A stretch of 33,284 nt of DNA from an uncultured Pseudomonadota bacterium (lineage in GTDB: Bacteria; Pseudomonadota; Gammaproteobacteria; Burkholderiales; Eutrophovitaceae): contig CALJLA010000177.1 of NCBI GenBank assembly GCA_937983055.1, positions 1-33,284 on the forward strand, given 5' to 3'. Of the stretch, positions 24,828 through 33,284 are shown piece by piece; the stretch's first letter is position 1; each line of letters begins with the position of its first letter. The notes beneath the pieces are model-generated. The model ran no database searches, was not told the origin of the DNA, and worked only from the letters and a program-made list of their open reading frames with translations. The translations under genes and the position numbers were made by a program.

Positions 24828-25517
24828 GTGCTGAGCGTCAGAAATCTTGACGTTTACTACGGGGACAGCCATGTCGTACGCGACATTTCCTTTGCGGTTG
24901 GTACCCGTGAGACGGTCGCAATAATGGGCCGCAACGGCATGGGCAAGACCACACTGTTCAAGTCGCTTATAGGAACCTTGCCTGCTCGCCGGGGCAACAT
25001 AACGCTAGGTGCAACGGATCTTTCCCGTGCACATAGCTACCAACGCGTCGCTGCGGGAATGGGATACGTCCCTCAAGGGCGCATGATTTTCCCTTACCTT
25101 ACTGTCGAAGAGAATATCCTCGCCGGCATGGAAACCGTGGCCGAGACTGAAGTCCCTTCGTACATCTACGAAGTGTTTCCGGTGTTGAAGGAAATGCGCG
25201 CGAGACGAGGTGGTAACCTTTCCGGGGGGCAGCAACAACAACTGGCTATTGCGCGCGCGCTGGTCAGCAATCCGAAGCTGCTCATTCTCGACGAGCCCAC
25301 CGAAGGTATCCAGCCGTCGATTATTAAGGAGATCGCGCGAGCTTTGGGCCGACTGAAATCGCAGAGAAACTTTGCGCTGCTGGTGTCAGAGCAGGTTTTG
25401 AGCTTTGCCATGGAGGTCGCTGATCGATTCCTGATCATCGAAAAAGGAGAATTTGTCTATGAGGAGACGCGAGACAAGGTGGATGCATCAAAGATTCACG
25501 CCTACCTAACGATCTGA
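24828..25517 (+). CDS. urtE: Urea/amide ABC transporter ATP-binding protein UrtE-like
   Basis: This is the second ATPase (LivF/UrtE class) of the importer. The 229-residue product contains Walker A GRNGMGKT (near residues 34-41), AAGMGYVPQGRMIFPYLTVE (Q-loop region), the signature LSGGQQQQLAIARAL, and Walker B LLILDEPTEGIQPSI. Short spacing and the lack of an extra domain match UrtE. The start is GTG 24,828, preceded by GGAGGAG at 24,814-24,820, eight bases upstream. It closes the transporter block; about 160 bases separate it from amiE. Confidence 0.93.
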   Translation: MLSVRNLDVYYGDSHVVRDISFAVGTRETVAIMGRNGMGKTTLFKSLIGTLPARRGNITLGATDLSRAHSYQRVAAGMGYVPQGRMIFPYLTVEENILAGMETVAETEVPSYIYEVFPVLKEMRARRGGNLSGGQQQQLAIARALVSNPKLLILDEPTEGIQPSIIKEIARALGRLKSQRNFALLVSEQVLSFAMEVADRFLIIEKGEFVYEETRDKVDASKIHAYLTI

Positions 25518-25537
25518 GCTTGGATCGAATGGAGGTT

Positions 25538-25563
25538 CCTCTTGCTCTCTGACGAGAAAGAGG
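25538..25563 (+). other. Hairpin with six-base loop between urtE and amiE
   Basis: CCTCTTGCTC (25,538-25,547) pairs with GAGAAAGAGG (25,554-25,563), nine pairs with one G.A mismatch, around loop TCTGAC. The loop has G at position 4 but T, not A, at position 1, and no second hairpin or T-tract was found, so it does not meet the ANTAR-target pattern. It may be an RNA processing site. Confidence 0.4.
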
Positions 25564-25680
25564 GCCCGCATGTGGCAACGGGAGCTTGAAAACGAGTATA
25601 GCCGCGAGCGGAAACAGGGGTGCAGATGGTGCGCTCAAGGGCGAGCGTGTGGAGTGAGCGTATAGCAAAGGAGACTTGAA

Positions 25681-26721
25681 ATGCTTCATGGAGATATTTC
25701 TAGCAGCAACGATACCGTCGGCGTCGCGGTCGTCAACTACAAGATGCCGCGCCTCCACACCAAGAAAGAGGTGCTGGAGAACGCAAAGAAGATCGGCGAG
25801 ATGATCAAGGGCATGAAACTCGGCCTGCCGGGAATGGACCTGGTGATTTTTCCCGAGTACAGCACCCACGGAATCATGTATGACCAGAAGGAAATGTACG
25901 ACACCGCCGCCAGCGTGCCCGGTGAGGAAACCGAGATATTTGCCGCCGCCTGCCGCGAGGCAAAGGTCTGGGGAGTCTTCTCGCTTACCGGCGAAAGGCA
26001 CGAAGAGCACCCGAACAAGGCGCCCTACAACACACTCATTTTGATGAACGACAAGGGCGAGGTGGTGCAGAAGTACCGCAAGATCATGCCCTGGGTGCCG
26101 ATCGAGGGCTGGTATCCGGGCAACTGCACCTACGTCTCCGAAGGCCCGAAGGGGCTGAAGATCAGCCTAATCATCTGCGACGACGGCAATTACCCGGAGA
26201 TCTGGCGCGACTGCGCCATGAAGGGCGCCGAACTCATCGTGCGCTGCCAGGGCTACATGTATCCGGCGAAGGAGCAGCAGGTGATCATGGCCAAGGCCAT
26301 GGCCTGGGCGAACAACAGCTACGTCGCGGTGGCGAACGCGTCCGGCTTCGACGGCGTGTACTCCTATTTCGGCCACTCAGCGATCATCGGCTTCGATGGG
26401 CGTACGCTCGGCGAGTGCGGTGAAGAGGAGAACGGCATCCAGTACGCCGCGCTGTCGAAGAGCCTGATCCGCGACGCCCGCAAGAACATGCAGTCCGAGA
26501 ATCACCTGTTCAAGCTCCTGCACCGCGGCTACACCGGGCTGATCAACTCCCGCGAGGGCGATCGTGGCGTGGCCGCCTGCCCGTACGACTTCTACAAGAA
26601 GTGGATCACCGATCCCGACGCAACCCGCGAGATGGTCGAAGCGCTCACCCGCAGTACGGTGGGCACCGAGGAAGCGCCGATTCCCGGGATTCCCAACAAG
26701 AAGACGGCGGTGCATCGCTGA
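25681..26721 (+). CDS. amiE: Aliphatic amidase AmiE (nitrilase superfamily)
   Basis: This cytoplasmic enzyme hydrolyses short-chain amides such as acetamide and propionamide to the acid and ammonia. The 346-residue length equals the Pseudomonas enzyme, and the N-terminus LHGDISSSNDTVGVAVVNYK is nearly identical as I recall it. The catalytic residues are in place: Glu59 (IFPEYS), Lys134 (QKYRK), Glu142 (PIEGWYP) and nucleophile Cys166 (LIICDDGNYPEIW). CQGYMYPAKEQQVIMAKAMA is also family-typical. It is AmiE rather than formamidase AmiF, judged from the N-terminus and length. AAGGAGA lies 8 bases before the ATG. In P. aeruginosa the amiE leader itself carries the AmiR target; here the target precedes the transporter instead. 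Confidence 0.96.
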   Translation: MLHGDISSSNDTVGVAVVNYKMPRLHTKKEVLENAKKIGEMIKGMKLGLPGMDLVIFPEYSTHGIMYDQKEMYDTAASVPGEETEIFAAACREAKVWGVFSLTGERHEEHPNKAPYNTLILMNDKGEVVQKYRKIMPWVPIEGWYPGNCTYVSEGPKGLKISLIICDDGNYPEIWRDCAMKGAELIVRCQGYMYPAKEQQVIMAKAMAWANNSYVAVANASGFDGVYSYFGHSAIIGFDGRTLGECGEEENGIQYAALSKSLIRDARKNMQSENHLFKLLHRGYTGLINSREGDRGVAACPYDFYKKWITDPDATREMVEALTRSTVGTEEAPIPGIPNKKTAVHR

Positions 26722-26729
26722 CCGAAACC

Positions 26730-26758
26730 GCGCGGGCCGTTATCTGCGCGGCCCGCGC
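26730..26758 (+). terminator. GC hairpin after amiE (possible attenuator)
   Basis: GCGCGGGCC (26,730-26,738) pairs perfectly with GGCCCGCGC (26,750-26,758) around an 11-base loop, followed by TTCTTTCG. The T-run is interrupted, so it may terminate only in part, lowering expression of the urease genes relative to amiE. Confidence 0.5.
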
Positions 26759-26774
26759 TTCTTTCGCCTGAATC

Positions 26775-27227
26775 ATGCTGCGACTGGAAAATATCGTCGG
26801 CGCTGCGACGGACCCGGCCATCTCGCATCGCCTTCATCATCTCGAGCACCGGGGGCGCGTCGAGTACATCACACTCTCGCCGGAGGACACTCGCCGCCGG
26901 CGGCTGCGGGCAATGACCGACTGCGGCACCGAGTGCGCGGTGGTTCTCGACCGCTCTGCCCAGCTCTACAATGGCGCGGTGCTCATGCTCGACGCCGAGC
27001 GCGCGGTAGTAGTGCGGATGCGCGAGACGCTGTGGCTGGACCTTGCCCCGCGCGACGCGGCCGCGGCCCTGGAGCTTGGCTACTTCGCCGGAAATATGCA
27101 CTGGAGCGTGCGCTTCGAGGACGAGGTGCTGCGCATTGCGCTGTCCGGACCGGAGCAAGACTATCTCGACCGGCTATCGCCACTGCTGGCGGACGGCCGC
27201 GTGCGGCGAATCGATGAGCGCGACTGA
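26775..27227 (+). CDS. ureE: Urease accessory protein UreE (nickel chaperone)
   Basis: UreE is a cytoplasmic metallochaperone that hands nickel to UreG. The 150-residue product has the N-terminal peptide-binding domain (HRLHHLEHRGRVEYITLSPE, RRRRLRAMTDCGTECAVVLD, YNGAVLMLDAERAVVVRMRE). The C-terminal metal-binding domain has the conserved metal-binding His in LGYFAGNMHWSVRFED, followed by VLRIALSGPEQDYLDRLSPL. It lacks the His-rich C-terminal tail present in Klebsiella UreE, ending GRVRRIDERD. Divergence from typical UreE (a GNMHW in place of GNRHxP) parallels the divergent UreC downstream. It overlaps ureF by 14 bases. Confidence 0.82.
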   Translation: MLRLENIVGAATDPAISHRLHHLEHRGRVEYITLSPEDTRRRRLRAMTDCGTECAVVLDRSAQLYNGAVLMLDAERAVVVRMRETLWLDLAPRDAAAALELGYFAGNMHWSVRFEDEVLRIALSGPEQDYLDRLSPLLADGRVRRIDERD

Positions 27228-27900
27228 CGGCCTTGCCCTGCTGCAGGCGCTGCAGTACGGAGACAGCTTCTTTCCGGGCGGCGGGGTGTCGATGTCCTGG
27301 GGCCTGGAGCAGCTGCGCGCCGACCGCGAAGTGTCTTCCGCCAATGAGCTGGTCGCTTTCGTCGAGGGACAGCTGCGCCAGCGCTGGGCGTGCTTCGATG
27401 CGCCCGCGCTGGTAGCTGCCTGGCAGGCAGACGGCGACTTTGCCCGCCTGCGCGAAATTGATGCATGGGTCGAGGCAATGACCCTGGCGCAGGAACTGCG
27501 CGACGGTTCGCGGCGCGCCGGCGCGGCGCTGCTCAGCGTGCACGCGAAGCTGGGCGGCGAAACGGTAACGCGCTTCCGGGCGCTGGTGCTTGAGGGCGGT
27601 ACGCCGGGGCATCTGAGCGTGGCGCAAGGCGTGGCGTGGCGCGAAAGCGGGCTGCCGGAGGAGGCCGCCCGTGCAGTATCAGCCCATCTTCTGACGACCG
27701 GCCTGATCAGCGCGGCCCTGAGATTGGGTCTTACCGGTCATCTGCAGGCCCAGGCCGCGCTCACCGGACTACGGCCCCTGATCGCGGAAGTGTTGCAGCG
27801 ACCATCGCCGCCGCTGGAGGACCTGTGTGCACTGGCGCCCGCCACCGATGTGGCCTCGATGCGCCATGAAACCGCCGATGCACGCATGTTCGTGACATGA
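27214..27900 (+). CDS. ureF: Urease accessory protein UreF
   Basis: UreF forms part of the UreD-UreF-UreG complex that activates apo-urease. The 228-residue, all-helical product starts with LALLQALQYGDSFFPGGGVS and MSWGLEQL, equivalent to the usual SDxxFPxGxFxxSxGLE pattern. The remaining helices (ELVAFVEGQLRQRWACFDAP, VTRFRALVLEGGTPGHLSVA, AAVSAHLL-like AVSAHLLTTGLISAALRLGL) fit the family. The C-terminus ATDVASMRHETADARMFVT carries the short conserved tail MRHE...R.F.T (SMRHE is the UreF hallmark). ATG 27,214 lies within the end of ureE; the frame opens earlier, but that part is not family sequence. Confidence 0.88.
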   Translation: MSATDGLALLQALQYGDSFFPGGGVSMSWGLEQLRADREVSSANELVAFVEGQLRQRWACFDAPALVAAWQADGDFARLREIDAWVEAMTLAQELRDGSRRAGAALLSVHAKLGGETVTRFRALVLEGGTPGHLSVAQGVAWRESGLPEEAARAVSAHLLTTGLISAALRLGLTGHLQAQAALTGLRPLIAEVLQRPSPPLEDLCALAPATDVASMRHETADARMFVT

Positions 27901-27988
27901 GCCTCAACGACGGTGCCGACGCGGCGCGGCAGCGCGCTGCAATCAGCCCCGTCTTCGACTCAACCCGATACGCAACGCTTGCTTTCCC

Positions 27989-28681
<693 letters not shown>

Positions 28682-28780
28682 AAAAAACAGGACATTGGAC
28701 TGTGGCGCCAGCCCTCTCATGGGTTAGCGGAGAGAGAGAGTGCACGCCCCTGTCCAGCCAATTGTGGGAGCAAGGATAAG

Positions 28781-30493
28781 ATGGCCAGAATTTCACGCAA
28801 GGAGTACGCGACGCTCTATGGCCCGACCAAGGGCGATGCGCTGCGGCTGGGCGACACCTCCCTGATCGCCGAGATCGAGCACGACTACGCCGTGCCGGGC
28901 GACGAGTGCCTGCACGGCGGCGGCAAGACGCTGCGCGACGGGCTGGGGCTGACCCCCGGCTACGATAGCGCCCAGGGCGCGCTCGACATGCTCATCTCCA
29001 ACGCGGTGATCATCGACCCGGTGCTGGGCGTGGTGAAGGGCGATATCGGAATCAAGGATGGACGTATCGTCGCAATCGGCAAGGCCGGCAACCCGGCGGT
29101 GATGGACGGCGTGCATCCGGAGCTGATCTGCGGCGCGGCCACCACCGTGCGCGACGCCGAAGGCCTGATCGCCACGCCCGGCGGCATCGACGTGCATGTG
29201 CACTTCGACTCGGCGCAGCTGTGCGAGCACGCGATCGGCGCCGGTATAACCACCATGATCGGCGGCTCGCTCGGGCCGATTACCGTCGGCATCGACTGCG
29301 GCGGCGCCTGGAACGTCGGCAAGATGCTTCAGGCCTCGGAGCAGTGGCCGATCAACTTCGGGTTTCTCGGGCGCGGCAACTCCTCCAAGCCGCGCTCGCT
29401 GATTGACCAGCTCGCTGGCGGCGCGCTGGGGCTGAAGATTCACGAGGACTGGGGTGCGATGCCGTCGGTGATCGACACCTGCCTCGCGGTGGCCGACGAG
29501 CTGGACTTTCAGGTGCAGCTGCACACCGACACGCTGAACGAGTCCGGCTTCCTGGAAGATACGCTCGCCGCGATCAACGGCCGCACTATTCACATGTATC
29601 ACGCCGAAGGCGCCGGCGGCGGCCACGCCCCGGACATCATCGCCTGCTGCGGGCACCTGAACTGCCTGCCGTCCTCGACCAACCCGACCAACCCCTACAC
29701 CGTCAACACCTTCGACGAGCACCTCGACATGATCATGGTGTGTCATCACCTGAATCCGAAGGTGCCGGAAGATGTCGCCTTCGCTGAGTCGCGGGTGCGG
29801 GCGCAGACCATCGCCGCGGAAGACGTGCTGCACGACATGGGCGCCATCTCGATGCTCGGGTCCGACAGCCAGGGCATGGGGCGGATCAACGAGGTGATCA
29901 GCCGCACCTGGCAGCTGGCCTCGAAGATGAAAGACCAGCGCGGCCGGCTGCCGCAGGAGAAGACCCGCATCGGCGACAACGAACGTATCAAGCGCTTCAT
30001 CGCCAAGTACACGATCAACGCGGCCCGAGTGTTCGGTATCGATGCCGAAATCGGCTCGCTGGAAAAGGGCAAGCTTGCCGACATCGTGCTGTGGCGACCG
30101 GGCTTCTTTGGCGTCAAGCCGGAGCTGGTGGTGAAGGGCGGCTTCATCGCCTGGGGCGCCATGGGCGATTCCGCCGCCAGCCTGATGACTTGCGAACCGT
30201 TGGCGATGCGTCCGCAGTGGGGCGCATTCGGCCGCGCCAAGCAGGGCTTGTCGCTCAACTTCGTGAATCAGCTCGCGGTGGAGGCGAACGTCGGAGAGAA
30301 GCTCGGCATCGCCAAACCGCTGGTGGCCGCCAGGGGCACGCGCAAGCTCACCAAGCGTCACATGCTCCACAACGATGCCTGCCCGAACATCACCGTCGAC
30401 GCGCAGACCTTCGAAGTGAAAGTGGACGGCGAACTGATCACCTGCGAGCCAGCCAAGGTCGTGCCACTGGCGCAGCGCTACCTGCTGCGGTGA
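28781..30493 (+). CDS. ureC: Second, divergent urease alpha subunit (UreC2)
   Basis: This is the catalytic subunit of the second urease; 570 residues. All metal and catalytic residues of ureases are retained: His139 and His141 (GGIDVHVHFDSAQ), Lys219 with His221 (GLKIHEDWG), His248 (QLHTDT), His274 (MYHAEG), Cys321-His322 (MVCHHLNP) and Asp362 (GSDSQGMGR). Two segments differ strongly from the first UreC: HFICPQQ is HFDSAQL, and the loop TGTNATTCTPGPW is shortened by about three residues to TVGIDCGGAW (168-177). Other changes include NPTNPYT for NPTRPCT. It probably hydrolyses urea, but an altered substrate cannot be excluded. It follows UreAB after a 99-bp gap and precedes ureG after a repeat-bearing 208-bp gap. 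Confidence 0.93.
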   Translation: MARISRKEYATLYGPTKGDALRLGDTSLIAEIEHDYAVPGDECLHGGGKTLRDGLGLTPGYDSAQGALDMLISNAVIIDPVLGVVKGDIGIKDGRIVAIGKAGNPAVMDGVHPELICGAATTVRDAEGLIATPGGIDVHVHFDSAQLCEHAIGAGITTMIGGSLGPITVGIDCGGAWNVGKMLQASEQWPINFGFLGRGNSSKPRSLIDQLAGGALGLKIHEDWGAMPSVIDTCLAVADELDFQVQLHTDTLNESGFLEDTLAAINGRTIHMYHAEGAGGGHAPDIIACCGHLNCLPSSTNPTNPYTVNTFDEHLDMIMVCHHLNPKVPEDVAFAESRVRAQTIAAEDVLHDMGAISMLGSDSQGMGRINEVISRTWQLASKMKDQRGRLPQEKTRIGDNERIKRFIAKYTINAARVFGIDAEIGSLEKGKLADIVLWRPGFFGVKPELVVKGGFIAWGAMGDSAASLMTCEPLAMRPQWGAFGRAKQGLSLNFVNQLAVEANVGEKLGIAKPLVAARGTRKLTKRHMLHNDACPNITVDAQTFEVKVDGELITCEPAKVVPLAQRYLLR

Positions 30494-30530
30494 ATCTCTG
30501 CCCGATCGCGGCACAGGCGAAAAAGACAAT

Positions 30531-30640
30531 GCGTACCACCAAGGTCACAAAGATAACCAGGGACACCAAGGACACCAAGGTCATCGGGCAAGACCTGAGT
30601 CCCGCCTTTTTTGGTGCCCTTGGTGAACTTGGTGGTGCGA
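30531..30640 (+). repeat. CACCAAG-type palindromic intergenic repeat (copy 2)
   Basis: Outer arms GCGTACCACCAAGGTCAC (30,531-30,548) and GGTGAACTTGGTGGTGCG (30,622-30,639) are near-complementary, and tandem GGACACCAAGGACACCAAGG lies inside. The core units match the repeat at 8,029-8,205. It separates ureC2 from ureG within an otherwise continuous operon, so it must be read through or act as a partial barrier or stabiliser. Confidence 0.75.
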
Positions 30641-30701
30641 CTCGCTATTCATCAGCAGCAGCGTGTCCTGCGGTGCTGCGTCAGACTCGAAACGGAAGAG
30701 C

Positions 30702-31361
30702 ATGAATACAGCCAATCCTGAATTCAATCCCGCAACCGGCGACCAACGCTCGCCCGGCGCCGCCCGCGTCGGCATCGGCGGGCCGGTTGGCTCGGGCAAG
30801 ACGCGCATGGTCGAGCAGCTGATCCCGCGCTTTCTGGCCCGGGGTACCAACCTCGCCGTGATCACCAACGACCTGGTGACAAAGGAGGACGCCGAGCGGG
30901 TGCGGCGCAGCGGCCTCATCGATCCGGCGCGAGTGCTGGCGGTGGAGACCGGCGCCTGCCCGCACACCGCCATTCGCGAAGATCCAACCATGAACATTCA
31001 GGCAGCCGACGAGCTGGACGCGAAATACGAAGGGTTGGAACTGATCCTGATCGAATCCGGCGGTGACAATCTGGCGTCGACCTTCTCGCTCGACCTGGTT
31101 GACTACTGGATGTTCGTGATCGACGTTGCCGGCGGGGACGACATTCCGCGAAAGCGCGGACTGGGCATTCTCACCAGTGACCTGCTGGTCATCAACAAGG
31201 CCGATCTTGCGCCTTACGTGAACGTCGACCTGGAACGCATGATCCGCGAGGCGGTCGCCGTGCGCGAGGGGCGCCCGGTGCTGGTGACCAACTGCGCCAC
31301 CGGCGAGGGCGTCGACGCGGTGGTCGATACGCTGGCGCGCGCGGTGCTGTTCGACCGGTGA
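30702..31361 (+). CDS. ureG: Urease accessory GTPase UreG
   Basis: UreG is a SIMIBI-class GTPase that delivers nickel to urease through GTP hydrolysis. The 219-residue product has Walker A GPVGSGKT (residues 27-34), the nickel-binding CPHTAIRED (Cys86-Pro-His88), the switch ESGGDNLAST (118-127) and the G4-like NKAD (165-168). The N-terminus lacks the His-rich stretch of some UreG proteins. GGAAGAG is 3-9 bases before the ATG at 30,702; the open frame upstream comes from repeat-adjacent sequence. It is followed by ureD with a GTGA overlap. Only one ureG is present for two ureases. Confidence 0.96.
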   Translation: MNTANPEFNPATGDQRSPGAARVGIGGPVGSGKTRMVEQLIPRFLARGTNLAVITNDLVTKEDAERVRRSGLIDPARVLAVETGACPHTAIREDPTMNIQAADELDAKYEGLELILIESGGDNLASTFSLDLVDYWMFVIDVAGGDDIPRKRGLGILTSDLLVINKADLAPYVNVDLERMIREAVAVREGRPVLVTNCATGEGVDAVVDTLARAVLFDR

Positions 31362-32224
31362 AAGTCGAAGACCTGTCCTCCCTGCCGGTCGATGCGGCGC
31401 CGACGATCGCGCAGGCAGACATCGCGTTTGGCCGCGCGCCCGACGGACGCAGCCATGTGGCGCGCAGCCGCGTCGGCTATCCCTTCCACCTTGGCCGCCA
31501 GCTCGACCTGCCCGGCGACCCCGCGGGAATGGCAAGCGTGTACCTGCAGTCGTGTTCGGGCGGGCTGTTCGAGCACGAGCGAATCGGCGCCCGCTTCACC
31601 GCCGAGCCCGGCGCGATGGCCCACGTCGCGACCGGCGCCTCTACCATCGTTCACACGATGCCCACGGGCGAGGCGCAGCAATGCATACGCTTGACGGTGA
31701 AGCCCGGCGCGTTGCTTGAATACCTGCCAGAGCCGACGATCCTTTTCCCCGGTGCGCGGCTTACCAACCGGCTGTCGATCGACCTGGGCGACGACGCGGT
31801 GTGCATCACCGGCGAGGCGCTGCTGCCGCACGACCCGCTTGGCGCCGATGCGTACTTCGACTGGATGGACGCCGCAATGGAGGTGCGTGACAGCGGGGGG
31901 GCACTGCTCGCGCGCGACCGACAGCGCCTGACCGGCGCCGATTTCGCGCGGCCGCTGCCGGGCGTGCTGGGGCGCTGGCGCGCGCAGGGCACCCTGCTGT
32001 TCGCGCTGCGCGGCAGCCGCATCGAGCCGCTGCTCGAGGCGGTCCGTGCCGCGCTCGATGTGCCGGGCCTGTATGCCGGAGCCAGCCGGCTGCCGAACGG
32101 CTGTGGCGTATGGACGCGCCTGCTGGCGGCCGACGCCGTCGCCTTGCGCGCCGGCTGGCAGGCGGCCTGGGTCGCCGCAAGAACGCTGCTCACCGGCGTC
32201 GCGCCGCAACCGCGGCGCCGTTGA
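31358..32224 (+). CDS. ureD: Urease accessory protein UreD/UreH
   Basis: UreD binds apo-urease and, with UreF and UreG, forms the activation complex. The 288-residue product has the UreD pattern: SRVGYPFHLGRQLDLPGDPA, MASVYLQSCSGGLFEHERIG (family GG.x..D/E.L), the beta-rich core VATGASTIVHTMPTGEAQQC, EYLPEPTILFPGARLTNR (the diagnostic LP.P.I.F..A block), and ALLPHDPLGADAYFDWMDAA. The length is typical. The start is a GTG overlapping the end of ureG (GTGA). UreD is more usually the first gene of a urease operon, so its location at the end is unusual but known. The next gene begins 49 bases later. Confidence 0.9.
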   Translation: MKVEDLSSLPVDAAPTIAQADIAFGRAPDGRSHVARSRVGYPFHLGRQLDLPGDPAGMASVYLQSCSGGLFEHERIGARFTAEPGAMAHVATGASTIVHTMPTGEAQQCIRLTVKPGALLEYLPEPTILFPGARLTNRLSIDLGDDAVCITGEALLPHDPLGADAYFDWMDAAMEVRDSGGALLARDRQRLTGADFARPLPGVLGRWRAQGTLLFALRGSRIEPLLEAVRAALDVPGLYAGASRLPNGCGVWTRLLAADAVALRAGWQAAWVAARTLLTGVAPQPRRR

Positions 32225-32272
32225 AATCCGACACCTCGGGAGAACCCGTCAAAAGAAGACAAGGAGAAGCCC

Positions 32273-33284
32273 ATGCCGTTGCGCAGACCGTCGAAGGCTG
32301 ACCTGATGCAGATCAGCGCTTCCCATCATCTGAAACTGACCGAGGCCGAAGTCGACGATTTCCACGCGTTGGTCAATGAAACCATGGCCGCGTACGACCT
32401 GCTGGAGCAGTACCCCGACCCGGTGCGCGAGGTGGTGCCGGCCGTGCGGGTGCCGGGGCGGCGGCTGACGCCGGCGGAAGACCCGCTAAATGCCATCGTG
32501 CGGAGCTGCTCGGTAAAGCTGCCGGGCGCCAAGGGAAAGCTTGCCGGGCGGAACATCGGCGTGAAGGACACGGTGTGCGTCGCCGGCATTCCGATGTCTT
32601 GCGCATCGAGGCTGCTGTACGACTTCACTCCGGATATCGATGCCACTGTCGTCACCCGCATTCTCAAGGCGGGCGGACACATCAACGCGATGCTCAATAC
32701 GGACGACTTCGCCTTCTCGGGCGGTGGCCATACCAGCGCATACGGTGTCGGCTTCAACCCCGCCAATCCGGCGCACACCGCCGGCGGGTCGTCCTGCGGC
32801 TCCGCTGGCGCGGTTGCCGCCAAGCTGGTGGACATTGCGCTCGGCGGCGACCAGGGCGGATCGATACGGATTCCCTCGGCCTGGTCGGGAATCGTCGGGC
32901 ACAAGCCAACGCATGGGCTTGTGCCCTACACCGGTATCGTCGGATTCGACCTGACCATCGATCACATCGGCCCGATGGCAAACAGCGTCGAGGACGCGGC
33001 TCTCTTGCTGTCCGTGATCGCCGGCAAGGACGATGACAACGCCGACCCGCGCCAGCCCGACAAGGTCAAGTCCGAAGACTACGTAAAGGGGCTGACCGGC
33101 GACCTCAAGGGATTGAAGATTGCGGTAGTGCGCGAGGGCTTCGGATCGCCGATGGCAATGCCGGAAGTCGACGGTGCGGTGCGCGAAGCCATCAAGTTAC
33201 TCGCTCGGCTCGGCGCCGAGGTGACCGAGATCTCCGTGCCCGAGCACCTGATGGTACGGCCGGAGTGGGCGGCAGTGGCGGACG
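32273..33284 (+). CDS. Amidase signature (AS) family amidase, C-terminally truncated by the window
   Basis: This enzyme hydrolyses an amide to the acid and ammonia using a Ser-cisSer-Lys triad. About 337 residues are visible and the frame runs off the window end. The catalytic Lys lies in NIGVKDTVCVAGIPM (near residue 98), and the cis-Ser is in the Gly/Ser-rich HTAGGSSCGSAGA segment. The nucleophilic Ser is in the GGDQGGSIRIPSAW signature. An N-terminal helical domain of about 60 residues precedes the core. IVGHKPTHGLVPYTGI and the HIGPMANSVEDAALLLSVIA segment resemble Rhodococcus/Pseudonocardia-type amidases. AAGGAGA lies 7-8 bases before ATG 32,273. Position at the end of the amide/urease operon suggests a second amide-hydrolysing function; the substrate is unknown. 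Confidence 0.92.
   Translation, partial: MPLRRPSKADLMQISASHHLKLTEAEVDDFHALVNETMAAYDLLEQYPDPVREVVPAVRVPGRRLTPAEDPLNAIVRSCSVKLPGAKGKLAGRNIGVKDTVCVAGIPMSCASRLLYDFTPDIDATVVTRILKAGGHINAMLNTDDFAFSGGGHTSAYGVGFNPANPAHTAGGSSCGSAGAVAAKLVDIALGGDQGGSIRIPSAWSGIVGHKPTHGLVPYTGIVGFDLTIDHIGPMANSVEDAALLLSVIAGKDDDNADPRQPDKVKSEDYVKGLTGDLKGLKIAVVREGFGSPMAMPEVDGAVREAIKLLARLGAEVTEISVPEHLMVRPEWAAVAD

Noticed and set aside
30494..30701. A gene in the gap between ureC2 and ureG
   Set aside because: The open frames there consist of the CACCAAG repeat and have no family resemblance.

Overview
The window is GC-rich, gene-dense bacterial DNA, most probably from a betaproteobacterium. Pointers are a PhaM-type polyhydroxyalkanoate regulator, DUF3301 and DUF938 family genes, a MaeB-type malic enzyme, class II fumarase and many ATGA/GTGA gene overlaps. 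This is judged from protein resemblance; no database search was possible. No tRNA, rRNA, CRISPR array or complete insertion sequence is visible.

Bases 1-3,400 carry the end of a carbohydrate uptake system (two MalF/MalG-type permeases) followed by a UxaA/GarD-family sugar-acid dehydratase. The first ~55 bases look chimeric. A palindromic repeat sits between the two permeases. Bases 3,500-15,140 are mostly housekeeping: PhaM-like protein, prolyl aminopeptidase (minus strand), NADP-malic enzyme, a short-chain dehydrogenase, fumarase C, a MOSC protein, two small exported proteins (minus strand), a Nudix CoA pyrophosphatase, YbaK deacylase, DUF3301 protein, a small coiled-coil protein, a patatin-like phospholipase and a DUF938 methyltransferase.

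Bases 15,140-33,284 form a large region for uptake and hydrolysis of urea and short amides. It starts with an isochorismatase-like hydrolase (minus) divergent from a conventional ureA-ureB-ureC urease. Then come, on the minus strand, amiC-amiR (amide sensor and ANTAR antiterminator). Across a 659-bp control region, a long plus-strand operon follows: a five-gene urea/amide ABC transporter (urtABCDE/FmdDEF type), aliphatic amidase amiE, ureE, ureF, a fused gamma-beta urease subunit, a second and divergent UreC, ureG, ureD and an amidase-signature enzyme cut by the window end.

The main finding is the control region before the transporter. It has a sigma-54-type promoter, then two hairpins with six-base loops that both have A at loop position 1 and G at position 4 (the known ANTAR-protein target), then a strong intrinsic terminator with eight Ts. 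With amiC-amiR divergently encoded next to it, this is a nearly complete amide-sensing antitermination circuit. An NtrC-like dyad lies further upstream, so the operon probably needs both nitrogen limitation and an amide signal. Putting a urea/amide transporter, an amidase and a second, structurally distinct urease under this circuit is the most unusual aspect. AmiE would turn amides into ammonia and the ureases would hydrolyse urea, or, for the divergent UreC, possibly another substrate. The single set of accessory genes (E, F, G, D) may have to serve both ureases.
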